From NCBI RefSeq assembly GCF_014529535.1, contig NW_023503423.1, forward strand, positions 10,005,340 through 10,069,339: a stretch of DNA of 64,000 bases, in the 5' to 3' direction. Positions within the stretch are counted from its first letter, which is position 1. The number at the start of each line of letters is the position of its first letter. Below, in pieces: positions 1-12,493 of the stretch. The position numbers and the translations under genes are program-made. Source of the stretch: Bradysia coprophila (Eukaryota; Arthropoda; Insecta; Diptera; Sciaridae). Under the pieces are notes generated by a model that saw only the letters and a list, made by a program, of their open reading frames with translations, ran no database searches and had not been told where the DNA came from.

Positions 1-250
1 TGAGCATGTGTAAAGGCAGTTCTTCGTCGCCGTGGCTTACGGCCCTGTTTTCCCGTTGAGCTAAGCTTCAAATCCAATCCAAGTTTATCGCATTCATTGT
101 CTGACATTCCTGTATGTGTGAGTTGGCTGCGAAAGTCTGTATTTTCCGATCCGGATGATGATCGATCTTCAATGTCGATTTCCATATCCTCTTCCGATTC
201 ATTTGAGTGATGAGAATCTAGAAATTGGTAGTAGTTATCAGAGGATGTTA
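1..250 (-). CDS. Partial homeobox transcription factor exon (N-terminal arm of the homeodomain)
   Basis: On the minus strand this stretch is open and begins after a plausible splice acceptor (CAG at 251-253); the frame upstream of it hits a stop, which supports a splice boundary. The translation runs from an acidic Ser/Glu/Asp-rich segment into GRKPRRRRTAFTHAQ, which matches the N-terminal arm and start of helix 1 of an ANTP-class homeodomain. The rest of the homeodomain would lie to the left of the window. The wording of the arm resembles BarH-like or CG11085-like NK-class proteins, but I cannot assign an orthologue from 15 residues. Expected role: nuclear sequence-specific DNA binding. The upstream exons were not found in 251-2190. 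Confidence is good for 'homeobox', low for subfamily. Confidence 0.72.
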
Positions 251-2190
251 CTGGTCATAGCACTCTAGTCACACTTATAGATGCTAAATGTGCTTGTGAA
301 ACTACTTAAAATTTTTAAGTGACTTTTCACTTCTGACCTAAGAGAACCTACAAATTCTGTGAAGCTGTCAGATCCTCCTAAGAGGTTTTGAAATTGTCAT
401 TATTAGAGGCGCATAACATTGCATAATTTTGTCTCAGCTGAAACACCTTGAGGACATAATTTGATCGTAATCCATGAAAATGTGTACATTCATTCTCGAG
501 GGGCGGGACTTTAGTTAAACAAAAACCTATTTTGTGTTTGAAACACGATCAAATAAAATTACTGTACATGAGTATAATGAAACACCTCCAATTAACATGC
601 AAACCTTAAGCGTTGAATTAAGCTCTTTTGTGTGACATGAACGATGCGTTGAATCAAAGACATTTCTTTTATCCATTCAATTTGTCACGTTTATGCTCTA
701 AACCGTCGGTTTTTAATTATGGAAGCCCCACTGACTTTTCATTTAAGAGACGACGACGTTATGGGTATAACGCCACAAAATGGGTTGGGTATATTTGTTC
801 CTGACTGCAAAATGTGTAATCATTATGAGACGTTTTCTCTTACAATGAAAATCATGAAAATGTTACTCGCTTTGTTTAGAATATTGCTTAGTGTTTGATA
901 CAAAATCTTTTACTTCATTAGTTTCAACAAATGGTCGACCACAGCCAGATATTATCTGTCCTTTTGTCACCGTTGTCGATAGCAGATGACTAGGTGATAA
1001 TTATATTGACGACTGATTTATATCTTGTTTAAACTTCCGCTTCCATCGTCAATTAATTTTCTAATGCCATAACAACGTTTTTACATTGAAAAAGTGTTTG
1101 CTTTAATTCACAATCTAAAGAGAGTAAAAAAAACAATGTCTCAGCTGGAACCACACATCATTATATATATTTCTTCAATAAATAAAATATCCACTTGAAC
1201 GTTCAACCGAACAATTTTCGAGGATACGAAATAATAAAAAAAGATGAAGAGCCTATTGACTTCTATTGTACAATTCTACATTACAATTCGATTCGAGATA
1301 TAGACGAGGAGAAAAACATATTCTTCCTATTATATAACTTACAGCTGTAAAACATTGGCATAAATATGGAAGGATGTCTCCTTCAATCATAACGTTGATC
1401 ATTCAATACCATAGTTGGTAGCGAAAAGTTATAACGATTATGACACGTGGCAGTTTTGTAATAATCATCATTTTTGCATTACATTTTGAATGTACGAACT
1501 CTTACGCAGCACTTAAGTATCTTCAATTTATGAAAATTTAAAGTGGAAGATATCTAATTTTAATGGGTTAGGTGGGATAGTGCAGCAAAATGCATATCAA
1601 TGTATTGATGAAACGTGGCTTCATGAAATGATTCTGTGCATCAGTAACATATGTTTTATACATAGAGATACCTAGAGGAATTATGACGTTTCCCCAAAAA
1701 AAGTATGTTAACCAGTACAGATGAGTAGGATAAGGGCGGTTAAGCTGTGTCAGAATATAGATGATACATTTCGTCAGATTTTCAAACTGCTAGTCACGGA
1801 GTTTTATTGAACTTGGCTAAAAATTTATTCATGATTTGCCTTTTACACTGACTAACATTCTAAAACCAGCCAGTCGAAGACATTTTAGGTTTTCGATATT
1901 TTTGACATTTTCTACTGCTTGAAACGTCATTCGTTTAATACGGCTGTCCTTGTCAAATGAATATAATACGCTCGCGTATGAGTAGGTCAACCAATACACA
2001 AACAACTGGCATTTGACATTTTAAACACTGTGAGCCTCAAAACATTGAAAAATTAAAAGCCCATAGGTTCATTCAAAGGTCATACGATTTGTCAAATTTC
2101 TGGTCAAATTTTATCCATAACGACCTTCATCAACATTTGTATGTAAAATCAGGTAGACTATGTCGCTGCTATCAGGTAGGCTATTAGGTA
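251..2190. other. Gene-free AT-rich interval
   Basis: I see no convincing coding exon, RNA gene or complete transposon here. If the homeobox exon at the left edge has upstream exons, part of this interval is its intron. Confidence 0.5.
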
Positions 2191-2404
2191 CGCAGGACCA
2201 AGGTTCTGAAAGAACAGGTTAAGACACATTCGAGTTTATCACGAAGGTGATGTAATCAAAATTTACCTGTAGCGCTATTAGGTTTGGAAAATTTTGTTTT
2301 CAAGTTCACTTTTCAAACAATATACATGTCTAAATTGTCAAGATTTTTGTTTCACCCGCCTTCGTAAGTGTCTTAACTTGTTCTTTCAGAACCTTGCGCA
2401 GGAC
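2191..2404. repeat. Inverted repeat at the LINE 5' side
   Basis: Arms of about 35 bp at 2191-2227 and 2368-2404 share the core GGTTCTGAAAGAACAGGTTA in opposite orientation. The same core recurs at about 54270-54302, so it belongs to a dispersed family. The LINE reading frame runs on into this repeat, so the first roughly 37 codons of that long frame are not LINE sequence. Confidence 0.6.
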
Positions 2405-4825
2405 AACATAAAAAAGAATTCATCTACTCTGAAGTTGTCAAATTTAAGAATCCACCTCATCGATCTGCTTAGGTACGGGACGTATCAAACAAGGATAAAA
2501 CAGTTAATTGCTTCTTATGGAATGAAACAGTTTGTCAAAAAAGCGACTAGAGTAACCGAGCACACCCAGACTAAAATTGATCTAGTTATGTCTAATTTGA
2601 ATGTGGAAGCAGAACCGTTGCTAACTGATAAAATTTCTGACCATTCTACGGTTCAGATAAAGATTGATGAGTTAGTGTGTGAGAAAGTGACAACGAAGAC
2701 GGTAAAGAGACTAGTGGACTATCAGCCTGAGAAATTTAGACAATCGTTGATGGAATGTGATTGGGATAGATTGGTAGATGAAAGTGTTACGTTGGATGAA
2801 AAATCAGACAGCTTGAGTGGATGGCTAGTATGTGCGCTGCAATCATTTGTTAAGGATGTGAAAGTGACGGCTCGATCGGCGAAAAAGTGGTTTGACGAGG
2901 AGCTAAGTGAAATGAGAAAAAAGAAGGAGAAACTGTATGCGCTGGCAGTGTTCAATCCCACTGTTTGGAATTGGAGAAACTACAGAATGTGTCGAAACAT
3001 ATATCTGACGGCGATAAGAAATAAAAAACAATGGTACACTGAAAGAAAATTGAATAAGGCAAGTGGAGATTCAAAGGAGACGTGGAAAATACTGAAATCG
3101 TTATTGCAAAGCAAACAATGTGGGGAAATACGTGAAGTAAACATAAACGGAACGACTGTACAGGAGACGAAGGAAATAGCGGACAAATTGAATGAGTTTT
3201 ATGTGAAGAGCGTAGTTGACATCAATCGTGGGATCGGTAGAAGCACCATGGCCGAAAACGAGGATGATGATCAGGTTACACATACCTGGTCGAGCTTCGA
3301 GCTGAGGAACGTGAACGTCAAGCAACTAGAAATGTGCTTATCGAGAATGAACAACAAAAAAGACGTTGACCTGATCAGCCCAAAAATCATAATGGATGCT
3401 TGGCCGATTATAGCAGAGACGGTAGTTGATGTCATCAATCAGTCATTAAATAATACGATGCCAGAGAAATGGAAATTAGCCACGATCGCGCCTGTTCCGA
3501 AAGTCAATCAACCGAAAAACGCTGAGGATTATAGGCCGGTAAATATGTTGCCAACGCTGGAGAAGCTAATAGAAACAGTGGTGAAAGACCAATTAATAAC
3601 TTACATCGAGGAAAACAACATTCTATCGAGATTCCAGTCTGGGTATAGAGAAAAACACTCATGTGAGACGGCGCTGAATTTTGTGTTAGCAAAGTGGAAG
3701 GAAATCAGCTCGAATGGCGATATTATACTGGCAGTGTTTCTGGATTTGAAACGGGCGTTTGAGACAATTGATAGAGAAAGGTTACTCCGTAAATTGAAAT
3801 TATTGGGATTCTCAAACGGAGCGTTGTCATGGTTTGAAGGATACCTCAACAACAGGAGCCAAAGGACAAAAGTGAATGGACATATGACATATGAAAGTAT
3901 CCCAAACAAGCTAGGCGTGCCACAAGGTTCAGCACTGGGAGCGATTTTGTTCATCCTTTACATCAACGACCTGCCATCACAACTGACATACGCCTTCATC
4001 AATTCATTCGCGGATTACACTTTAATATATCTGCATGGAAAGAACATCGACGTACTAAGCGAACGAATGAATGGTGAACTTGACAAATTAAACCAGTGGT
4101 TGCGAATTAACAAACTTAAGCTCAATGCGTCCAAGACAAAGGTTATGGTGATTAGACATCCCTCCATGGTGGCAGCAGTAAACAGGATAACAGTCGATGG
4201 AGAGGAACTGGAAGTAGTGAACAATATCAAGTACCTGGGAGTCCTAATTGATTACAAATTAGATTTCAAACAAAACGTGGACTACGTATGTAAAAAAGTG
4301 GCGAAAAAAGTTGGGGTTTTGTCAAGATTGGCGACAGATTTAACGATGGAAGCACGAATCAGCGTTTACAAATCCATTATTGCGCCACACTTCGACTACT
4401 GCGCTTCATTACTGTTTTTGAGCAATCAATCAGCATTCGATAGACTCCAAATACTTCAAAATCGAGTGATGAGATCAGTGCTGAAGATCACACCCATATC
4501 ATTCATGTTGGAAGCGTTGGACTGGATGAGCGTGAAACAACGAGTGTATGCAACGACGTTGACGTTTGTGCGCAAGCTGCGAAGGGGGCTGATGCCAAAG
4601 TACCTCGGCGAAATGGTTACATTCAACAGTGACATACATCGATACGAAACGAGATCGAGAGAAGATTTCTATGTGACAGCTAAGAAAAGTGTTAAAGAAA
4701 GGAATTCGTTGTTTCATAGGGGACTTGTTTTGTTTAATTCACTGCCGAGAGACTTAAAAGATGAGGACAATGAAACGGTGTTCAAAAGTAATTTAAAGAG
4801 TTTTGTGAGGACAGTTTTTGTTTAA
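2405..4825 (+). pseudogene. LINE ORF2 remnant: endonuclease C-terminus plus reverse transcriptase, active site mutated
   Basis: Reads as a single open frame with no ATG at the true 5' end; the long frame only begins at a TTG at 2294. Visible parts in order: endonuclease end (ATRVTEHTQTKIDLV, then KISDHSTVQI), RT finger motif EDYRPVNMLPTLEKLIE, motif A VFLDLKRAFETID with its catalytic Asp intact (codon 3743-3745), the LGVPQGSALG block, and the catalytic box. That box, normally F/YADD, reads FADY: the second Asp is Tyr (TAC at 4016-4018). The C-terminal segment includes HFDYCASLLF and RLQILQNR, typical of this LINE group. The frame is otherwise unbroken, so the insertion is fairly young, but the enzyme should be inactive. 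Confidence 0.85.
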
Positions 4826-4957
4826 AATTGAATTTGTTGGTAAAAGAAGAGAAAAGAAGATGATGATTAAGATGTAGACGATAAATTTTAAATTTTGTGA
4901 TAATCTATGTGATGATGTAAAAATAGCGTTGCTAAATAAATGTTCAATCAAAAAACG
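2405..4957 (+). mobile_element. 5'-truncated non-LTR retrotransposon (CR1/L2/Jockey-like LINE)
   Basis: The element keeps the end of an apurinic-type endonuclease domain, a full reverse transcriptase domain and the C-terminal region, followed by a short AT-rich 3' end (4826-4957) with GAT/GATG-rich stretches and an AATAAA-like motif near its terminus. The promoter, ORF1 and most of the endonuclease are missing, as expected of aborted target-primed reverse transcription. The 5' boundary is placed where a dispersed inverted repeat ends; the 3' boundary is approximate. Clade assignment is by general RT layout only. Confidence 0.8.
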
Positions 4958-5145
4958 AGCCATCAGAACAGTCGGAGCGTTTGCTGCGACTGAGCCCCGT
5001 ACAACCCCTTATATCTATTGCGTACGTGACCCTAGTGCGTCTGTCACCCTACTTTGACCTTAAGCCTATGCGCCGGTTAAAGTAGTTAAAGTAAAATTAT
5101 TATGTAATGTGTACATCTTAGAAATTGCGCATAGCGCAATTACGA

Positions 5146-6554
5146 AGCCCCGTACGACGTTCCTTTCAAATAAAACAAAAATTTCAAATAGCCCTAAAAT
5201 TTTAATTTATTGAGTATAAATACACATAGGGCCTAGTATCGGCCTCAGTCCGAGGATCCAATTTTTTTTTTTTTCAACTACATTCTATTCGGCCTTTGAT
5301 TACCTTCCAAATGAAACAAAAAATACGAAAAACGGATGAAATTTGCTCGAGTTATATGTAAAATACACATAGGGCCCTAGTAGCGGCCTTAGTCCGAGGA
5401 CTCAAATTTAATTTTTTTTCAACAACATTCTATTCGGCCTTTGATTACCTTCCAAATGAAACAAAAATTACGAAAAACGGATGAAATTTGCTCGAGTTAT
5501 ATGTAAAATACACATAGGGCCCTAGTAACGGCCTTAGTCCAAGGACCCAAATTTAATTTTTTTTTCACCAACATTCTATTCGGTGTTCGATTATCTTTCA
5601 AATGAAACAAAAATTACGAAAAACGGATGAAATTTACTCGAGTTGTATGTAAAATACGCATAGGGCCCTAGTAGCGGCCTTAGTCCGAGGACCCAGATTT
5701 AATTTTTTTTTCAACAACATTCTATTCGGTGTTCGATTATCTTTCAAATGAAACAAAAATTACGAAAAACGGATGAAATTTACTCGAGTTGTATGTAAAA
5801 TACGCATAGGGCCCTAGTAGCGGCCTTAGTCCGAGGACCCAAATTTAATTTTTTTTTCAACAACATTCTATTCGGTGTTCGATTATCTTTCAAATGAAAC
5901 AAAAATTACGAAAAACGGATGAAATTTACTCGAGTTGTATGTAAAATACGCATAGGGCCCTAGTAGCGGCCTTAGTCCGAGGACCCAAATTTAATTTTTT
6001 TTATACAACATTCTATTCGGCCTTGGATTACCTTCCAAATGACACAAAAATTACGAAAAACGAATGAAATTTGCTCGAGTTCTATGTAAAATACACATAG
6101 GGCCCTAGTAGCTTTTCACTTCTAAGGCCCTAATTCACGGTCCACTCACCCAATTTTTTTCCTGGATTGGTATTGACAATACCTATCATTTGCCGTGTCA
6201 TTTACATTTCCATCGTTTATTTTGCCATAAATATCACCAAAAGACCTTAAATCACTTAGGTGGCCCTAACTCACGAAGGGCCGACCCGAATATGCCCATC
6301 TTCGAACTTAGCCTCACTATTTTGACTATCTTTCAGGGAAAAAAAAATTTTTGAAATCGGATTTGATTTACTCAAGATATCGACGTGACGGACAGACGGA
6401 CAGACGGACAGACGGACAGACGGCCCAAATTTTTATTGCGGATTCGTCATCTATGAACATAGGCAAACACTTTGCCCTTACCGTCTGCTTCGAATTCCAT
6501 CAATTACACACGGCATCGTAATCCTATAAGCCCCTTCGTACTTCGTACGGGGCT
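5146..6554. mobile_element. Inverted-repeat element carrying an internal ~145-bp tandem array
   Basis: A perfect 12-bp inverted repeat, AGCCCCGTACGA, lies at 5146-5157 and 6543-6554. Between them are a 145-bp tandem array, a unique part, and a run of GACG/GACA microsatellite near 6385-6423. No open frame of note and no clear target duplication were found, so the superfamily is unknown. A decayed relative lies at about 59640-61150, sharing the segment from the TTTCACTTCTA motif through the 'CTTTGCCCTTACCGTCT' motif. A further partial end (AGCCCCGTACAA) occurs near 4992. Confidence 0.6.
5210..6120. repeat. Tandem array, ~145-bp unit, about 6 copies
   Basis: The landmark AGGGCC(C)TAG occurs at 5228, 5371, 5516, 5662, 5808, 5954 and 6099, giving spacings of 143, 145, 146, 146, 146 and 145 bp. 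Units include a conserved ATTCTATTCGG block and ACGAAAAACGGATGAAATT. The three central units (5516-5954) are nearly identical, the outer ones diverged, as expected for amplification from the middle of an array. Confidence 0.9.
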
Positions 6555-9500
6555 AAAAACCTACTACGGAAATGTATGAAACTGTCAAATTTTGTGTGTG
6601 TCACCTGCGTGTCTGCATGACCTCCCCAAGTAACTACACAGGATACAGCCTTGGTTTTTCCTACAACTAACGTAAAGAACAATTCAGTTTTCTGAAGGTG
6701 GATCGCACCGCATCCATTAACTAGTTATTTGTTCACAGGGGCGATAAAATAAGTTCATTTCGACTCAACGTTTTTAACAATTCCGAAGGTTTCCAAAGTT
6801 TCAACAATGCGATAAAATTACTTTTTTCTCATGATATTTCGTGAAAAATATATTGTACTAGTGTAGTACCCGGCTTTGCTCGGGATTATTTTAATGACCA
6901 AATATTACATTTCATATTTTGAATGAATTGAATTTTTCTATCGGTCCAATATAATATCCTCAATATTTTCATGCGTAAAAAATAAATTCTCCATAGAAAA
7001 GTTTTCCACGCATCAAAAATAAATTTTCACCAAAAAATATTTTCGCCAAAAAAAACACGCGTTGAAAATTTTCACGAGTCAAAAATTTTCACGAGTCAAA
7101 AATTTTCACGCGTAACAAAAATGTTTCCACGTTGAAGAAATGCATTCATGACGTTAAAAGGAAAAAAAAATCATGCGTTAAATAACGCATGAAAATGAAT
7201 TTTTTTTCACGCGTTCTTCCTACCTTTTCCTTATTAGACGGTATGCCAAGTTTAATGTCTGTAAGACAAAATTAAACTCTACATTATAGATCACCTGCAA
7301 CTTTACATTGTGTTCTTTACATTAAGAGCAAGCAATTTTTGTTATAAAAGCAAGGCTTTTCTTTCACTTTTAGAAATTCTAATTTTTATATTTTTGATTT
7401 TCTTCAAATTGATTTTTCCTAAACTACATGACCAAACAGTTCAAAAAAGACCTATGGTCTGGTCATGGTCACACATCACCCTCAGCTGCTGTTAAAGCTA
7501 ATTTTTTTGACCACCCCTAAACGTTTAAAATTTGGTTGCGGCGTTGGACTGAGAAAAGAAAGCACGTCTATTTCAAGAGAAGGCATAATTTGCACGACAT
7601 GACAAAAGACTTGAGCTCAACGACAAATAATATCTTCGCATCCATCCAAAGTATACTTAATGCTAATCAGATCCACATTATTATTGTAGAAGGGGCTAAT
7701 TTTAACAAAGTCTTTCAAATGTCGTCGTTTGATCATTGCCTTTAAGGGTGTCTGGCTAATTGAGAAATGAGAATTCAAGTCATGTTCGGTATGTTACAGA
7801 ATGCATTGCACATTGCACTTAATTGCATAGAATACATAGAACAGCAATTGGTAATTAAATCGTCCGCCTTAATTGTAAATGTGAAGTTATTTTCGCGGAT
7901 TTATCAGTGAATAAAGTCTGCCAATTAGAAAAGAGTTGGTAGGTGTATTGTGCAGTGCTTTTTGACATGCAAGTCCTAAGTACATCTTATTTGCATTTAC
8001 GCGTACAACTCACGAATATTGTTTGATGTCACCATGCATATTGCATATTGCATATACCAGAGACAGTGAAACACTTCGTAGTGGAATAAAAAGAAAATTA
8101 ACTCAAATTTTATGCATGGATACATGCAACCCAAAAAATGAACAGTATGGAAAAGGACTCCAACAGAACAGCACAGAAATTGAATTATGAATGTCCGCAT
8201 TCGAATCTAGTCCTTACATTATTGTTAAATTGTGAATTTTGATATGATATAGTAGACTACCTTACTGTAAATCGCGCCGAAGGCAAGAGTATTAACCCCA
8301 CAAGTCAAAATAACAGTGATCAAACCATTGGCGTAAGTAATTTTACTCCGTGTATACGGGAAATGAGTCATTACTTCATTGACATGATTGAAACTAATTT
8401 CCCGGGGCTTGCTGAGTAAAATATGCTGCGCCTTTGGATCTGGCTGCAACCCTCACACTTGGCAAAAAAAAGTTCCAAACCAGTACGTAATCTACTATTA
8501 CTAACTCTAGCTAACCATATAATGCATCATTTCCGTCGGGTGCTGCAAGTAAACGCATTTTACTAGCTGCATCCTCCGGAAAATCGATTTCCTTCACACT
8601 AGTGTTCGTTTCCGGGTGTCTTCCCGCGTAAAATATGCTACGGAATGGTTTTCAGATTGTTATTTTGACCTTTGTGGCTCGTCGTCGGCTCGAGATACAA
8701 ACACAACCTTGTTAAAATCAATATCTCCAAAACACGGGAAAGTACTACAGTACTACAGGGATAGAAAAGCGAAATTAGACAATCTAAATCTAGATTTTTG
8801 TTTTAGTATTTCATTCTTGTTGCGAGCGTTTGCCTAAATTGAGAAAATAGAAATCTAGGTTTTCATTGGTTCAACAAAAATTCTTGTTGAACCACAACAA
8901 CTCTCAAATCAGAAAACATGTCAAATTTCCATTTTCTTTCCCTGCATTACACGACTTCACTTAGTGGAACCGAAATCGCAAAAAAAAACTTCCTATCCTA
9001 ATTTTCACCATCATTTTACTCACCATCATTTTGTTGATTGGTCTCGATCAAATCACTCAATAAGTCCCTTATTAAAAATGATTTCGCACTGTCTTGCATA
9101 GTATTAATCGAACTAAAATTCTTTTCGCAAAAAAACATTTAAGTTTTCCAGTTCATAGACACTTCAATTAATATCGAAAATAAAACGATTCATTCCTTTA
9201 ATCCAGAGTTAAGTTCATCATCAAAGTCCGACCATGGAGTATTACACCAATAAATATTGCTTCTCACAAGATTCAGTTACACACAAACTGATGCTTCCTA
9301 TATGGCAATAATATCATCGAACACCGTAATTTTCCACAAAAGACTGGCAATATGTTTGCCAAACTGAAACTTATATGGCTGAAAGAACCGTTTTACGTCT
9401 TTTATATTGAATTTCCCCACTTTTACCAAATCTAATTTTCTCTATTGCAAAGAATTTTGCAGATTTACGTTTTTTTCCCGTTATCCTTTACCTACACGAA

Positions 9501-10529
9501 CATTAATCACCCTTTTAAAAATGTTGGGAAAAAAAACTCTCTTTTAAAATCCAATGCCAACATCCATGTTTCCCCGCCTTGTTTGTGTACTCGTCTACGA
9601 TTTCATTGGACAGAATTTAAAGAACATTTTAGTGCGAGCACATCATTGGTTGGATGTTTACCTCATATGATGCTGTGGATAGTGATATCCTTCAGGGAAA
9701 ACAGTTGGAAAATGATTTTCATTTTCCGCATACAAAAGAATCCATTTCGTTTATGGTTGCGGTTTGTACATTATAATGATCGTTAGTTAGGATTATCTTA
9801 GTGGTATGCCAGAGAGGAGTTTTGTTCTGTATCCGTTTTGCATAAACTCATTACGCGAGTAACACAAATGTGTTGAACAATTTCGAGTTGAAGCACAAGT
9901 ACTATGGAAACTGTTTTGTTTGTGTGTTCAAGCGGTTAATTAATGAATTATTTCTATTTGGGTCGTAATTTGAACCATTTTGAAAACTTTTTTATCAAAT
10001 AAGTGGAGCACGTTCCCAGTTTATAAAAAAATAAAAACTGAAATTAATGTCGTTAGGCTGCTTCAACATTTTAAGGCAACATGTATTTTGTTGGGAAAAC
10101 AAGACAATGTGCAATGAAGAGACCGTACTGACATACACTTAAAAAGGAAACAAGATCTAGTTACTTTTTTAAGGTGTCTTATCTCGTAGAAAACATATGA
10201 GTCCTAAAGTTCACATTAGTCTTATGCATTAGATTTAAACCGCTGCTCTCTTGACACAAGTTCAAACTGCAGCTTTCTGAATCTGCCGTTAATGGTGGCT
10301 CGACCACGATAACTAAATCATAAATACATGAGTCCAATGGTCAAAGAATCTGAACTACCGACACCGAACGTCAACTCAGCCAGCTCAGAAAAAATTATGA
10401 TAAGTAGAGCAAATATTCACCTACAATCGCGCAACGTGGGCCTTCAGGACGAGTACAGTGCAACCGCCAGTTTTTGGGAATAGCCACATCAATTAAAAGC
10501 TTTCTAAAAAACGAGTTTACTGGTATTAT
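6555..10529. other. Gene-free interval with dispersed repeat fragments
   Basis: No supported gene. About 6970-7210 is a loose quasi-repeat of TTTTCACGCGTC/AAAAATTTTCACGAGTC. About 8350-8475 is a fragment of a dispersed family (GAAATGAGTCATTACTTCAT, then a CACACTTGGCAAAA...GTTCC motif) that recurs near 29720-30030 and 31460-31880. Around 6860 a short hairpin reads CCCGGCTTTGCTCGGG. Confidence 0.45.
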
Positions 10530-10744
10530 CACAGCACTGCTACTAGCATGAACACTGTATTGACAAGTGTCAAATTTAGAGGATTTAGTGATACAAGCTA
10601 CCGCTCAGGATTGTTTGTATTGTATGTTTAACCTCATACAACGAAAAGAAGTCATCTATCTGTACATACAACAGAAACGCAGTGCCTAATGTGATTTCAT
10701 CAGCATCCGAATATTTTCTATGTTCGTTCTAGTAGCAGTGCTGT
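10530..10744. mobile_element. Small inverted-repeat element, possible 8-bp target duplication
   Basis: Ends are inverted copies of ACAGCACTGCTACTAG. Flanks read GGTATTAT and GGTGTTAT (7 of 8 match), suggesting an 8-bp duplication, with a one-base uncertainty at the edge. A second, reversed copy of most of the element lies at about 11963-12151. Confidence 0.5.
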
Positions 10745-10965
10745 GGTGTTATGCAAGGGCCTCTCTCAATAGACCAAGCTGACAAATTAAAATGAAAACT
10801 CATATATTTTAATGTGTGTGTGACAGCTTCGTGAACATACATTAAAAAGGGACTCTTGATGTCAACAGTAAAGGGACTCATAAGTTCAAAAGTAGCAAAT
10901 TTTTCAATGAATTTCGGTTCATAATTCCTCTAGGTAGTCTACCTTAATGGTATTATCATGTACAC
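10745..10965. repeat. Dispersed repeat, copy without insertion (paralogous empty site)
   Basis: This segment (GGGCC..CTCTCAATAGA...CAAATTAAAATGAAAA...CTAGGTAGTCTACC) is closely similar to 20205-20518. The copy at 20.2 kb contains an extra ~131-135-bp insertion that this copy lacks. Confidence 0.7.
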
Positions 10966-11174
10966 GGAAAAGTTCCAATATGCGTGTGAGATCTATAAGT
11001 GGACTAAGTATTCAAATTTTTTGGCATATATAGGTCTGTTCCAAGTGCAACATCGAAATGTTAAACGTCATCCATAGACAACATAGACAAAATGAATGGA
11101 AAAGCGTTGAGGAAATTGTGGATGACATTTGACAGTAAACTGCGATATCCAAATGCAATTTGATAAGAGCCGTA

Positions 11175-11316
11175 CAGTGCCGGACTGGCTCAAAAAAGCC
11201 CTTCGGGCGTTGTATGGAGAAATTTTTCAAAAAGCCATTCGTTGTCATTTATCCATACAAAAATCAAAAGGCCCTTCGGGAATCGCCCGAACGCCCATAG
11301 GGCCAGTCCGGCACTG
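11175..11316. mobile_element. ~142-bp inverted-repeat MITE (hAT-like ends)
   Basis: Starts CAGTGCCGGACTGGC and ends GCCAGTCCGGCACTG, a perfect 15-bp inverted repeat. The first bases fit the YARNG start known for hAT ends. The flanks, GAGCCGTA and AGAGCCGA, are related but offset by one base, compatible with an eroded duplication. Confidence 0.6.
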
Positions 11317-11962
11317 AGAGCCGAGTTAAGTCCTTCTATGAAATTTAAAAGTTGCAACTTGATCGGTTGATGTAAGATTGTTTCATTGCTTTTCTCTTTA
11401 ATTTTCCCTTTATTTTTCTCTTCAATCTCCTTCAGTATGTAATTAGGGTAGTGGTCTGTATAATGTATATTAAAGAACAGATCTTTAGCACCCCGCACCG
11501 ATTGATGCTTAGCCTGAGAATCCGACCATCATCTATACTGCTGATTTGCTAATTTTGCTTGTATACTTCAACGCTTGTGATGTGATACGTTTATATTTCG
11601 AAGCGCAATATGAAATGAATTCTGCACCTACTATGCGGCACACAGCCTAATTCAAGTGTGTAGTGACTACACTGTAGTATTAATTATTATTTTGCTTTCG
11701 TCTTTCGTGAGTTGTCACTAAGCGGCCATAAATTCATAAATGACGTCCACTACTTTTGGTCGATTCTAGACTCCCCCTACCCCATCGTCACGCAAAAATG
11801 GTCAAATTTGACCCAATTTTGTTAGGGCCGTCACGTTTTCTTGAGTCCCCCCTTCCCCAGAACGCGGACGTCATTTATGAATGGTCCCTAAGAGGATTGT
11901 TTTAGGTGCTGAAAGAAAGTGCATTCAAACTACGTGAAGTATCGACAAGTCAATTATTTTCT

Positions 11963-12151
11963 GTGAATATAAAATATTCGGAAGCTGATGAAATCACAGT
12001 AGGCACTGAGTTTCTTTTGTATAGATGGATGACTTGTTTCGTTGTGTGAGTTCAAACATACAATACAAACAATCCTAAACGGTAGCTCTTATCACTGAAG
12101 CCTCCAAATTTGACACTTGTCAATTTAGTGTTCATGCTAGTAGCAGGGCTG
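11963..12151. repeat. Reversed partial copy of the 10530-10744 element
   Basis: In reverse complement this matches the left and middle parts of the element at 10530-10744 (shared TGACAAGTGTCAAATTT and AGGATTGTTTGTATTGTATG) but lacks the matching second terminus. Confidence 0.65.
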
Positions 12152-12493
12152 TACGAGTTTGCAATACTTGGCTTATTAATTCGTTTCTAATGTAGTGAGA
12201 TTTCTAATATTTTCATACGTCTGTGCTTCTACGGATACTGACAAGGAAGCTACAGCAACATTATAAGATGCACAGCCTTTATCGAAATCCACGGATTTTC
12301 CGTGTTGCAGAAAACGTTGTATAGTCACAACGTTAACGTCACATCTAGTGACGAAAACACCCACTTTTCGTAACTTGTTGTATAAATAAGTATTGTTCTT
12401 CAGGTCAAGTTTGATAGTATTTAAATAGTTATTTACCTAACGATTGAGTAGGCCCAAAGAGTTACATCACAAGGATGCGTGTGATGTATTGAG

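Noticed and set aside
2294..2404. First ~37 codons of the long LINE frame as part of ORF2
   Set aside because: They overlap a dispersed inverted repeat and start at TTG; LINE similarity begins later.
2722..4717. Minus-strand and alternative frames overlapping the LINE
   Set aside because: Shadows of the RT frame with no recognisable domain.
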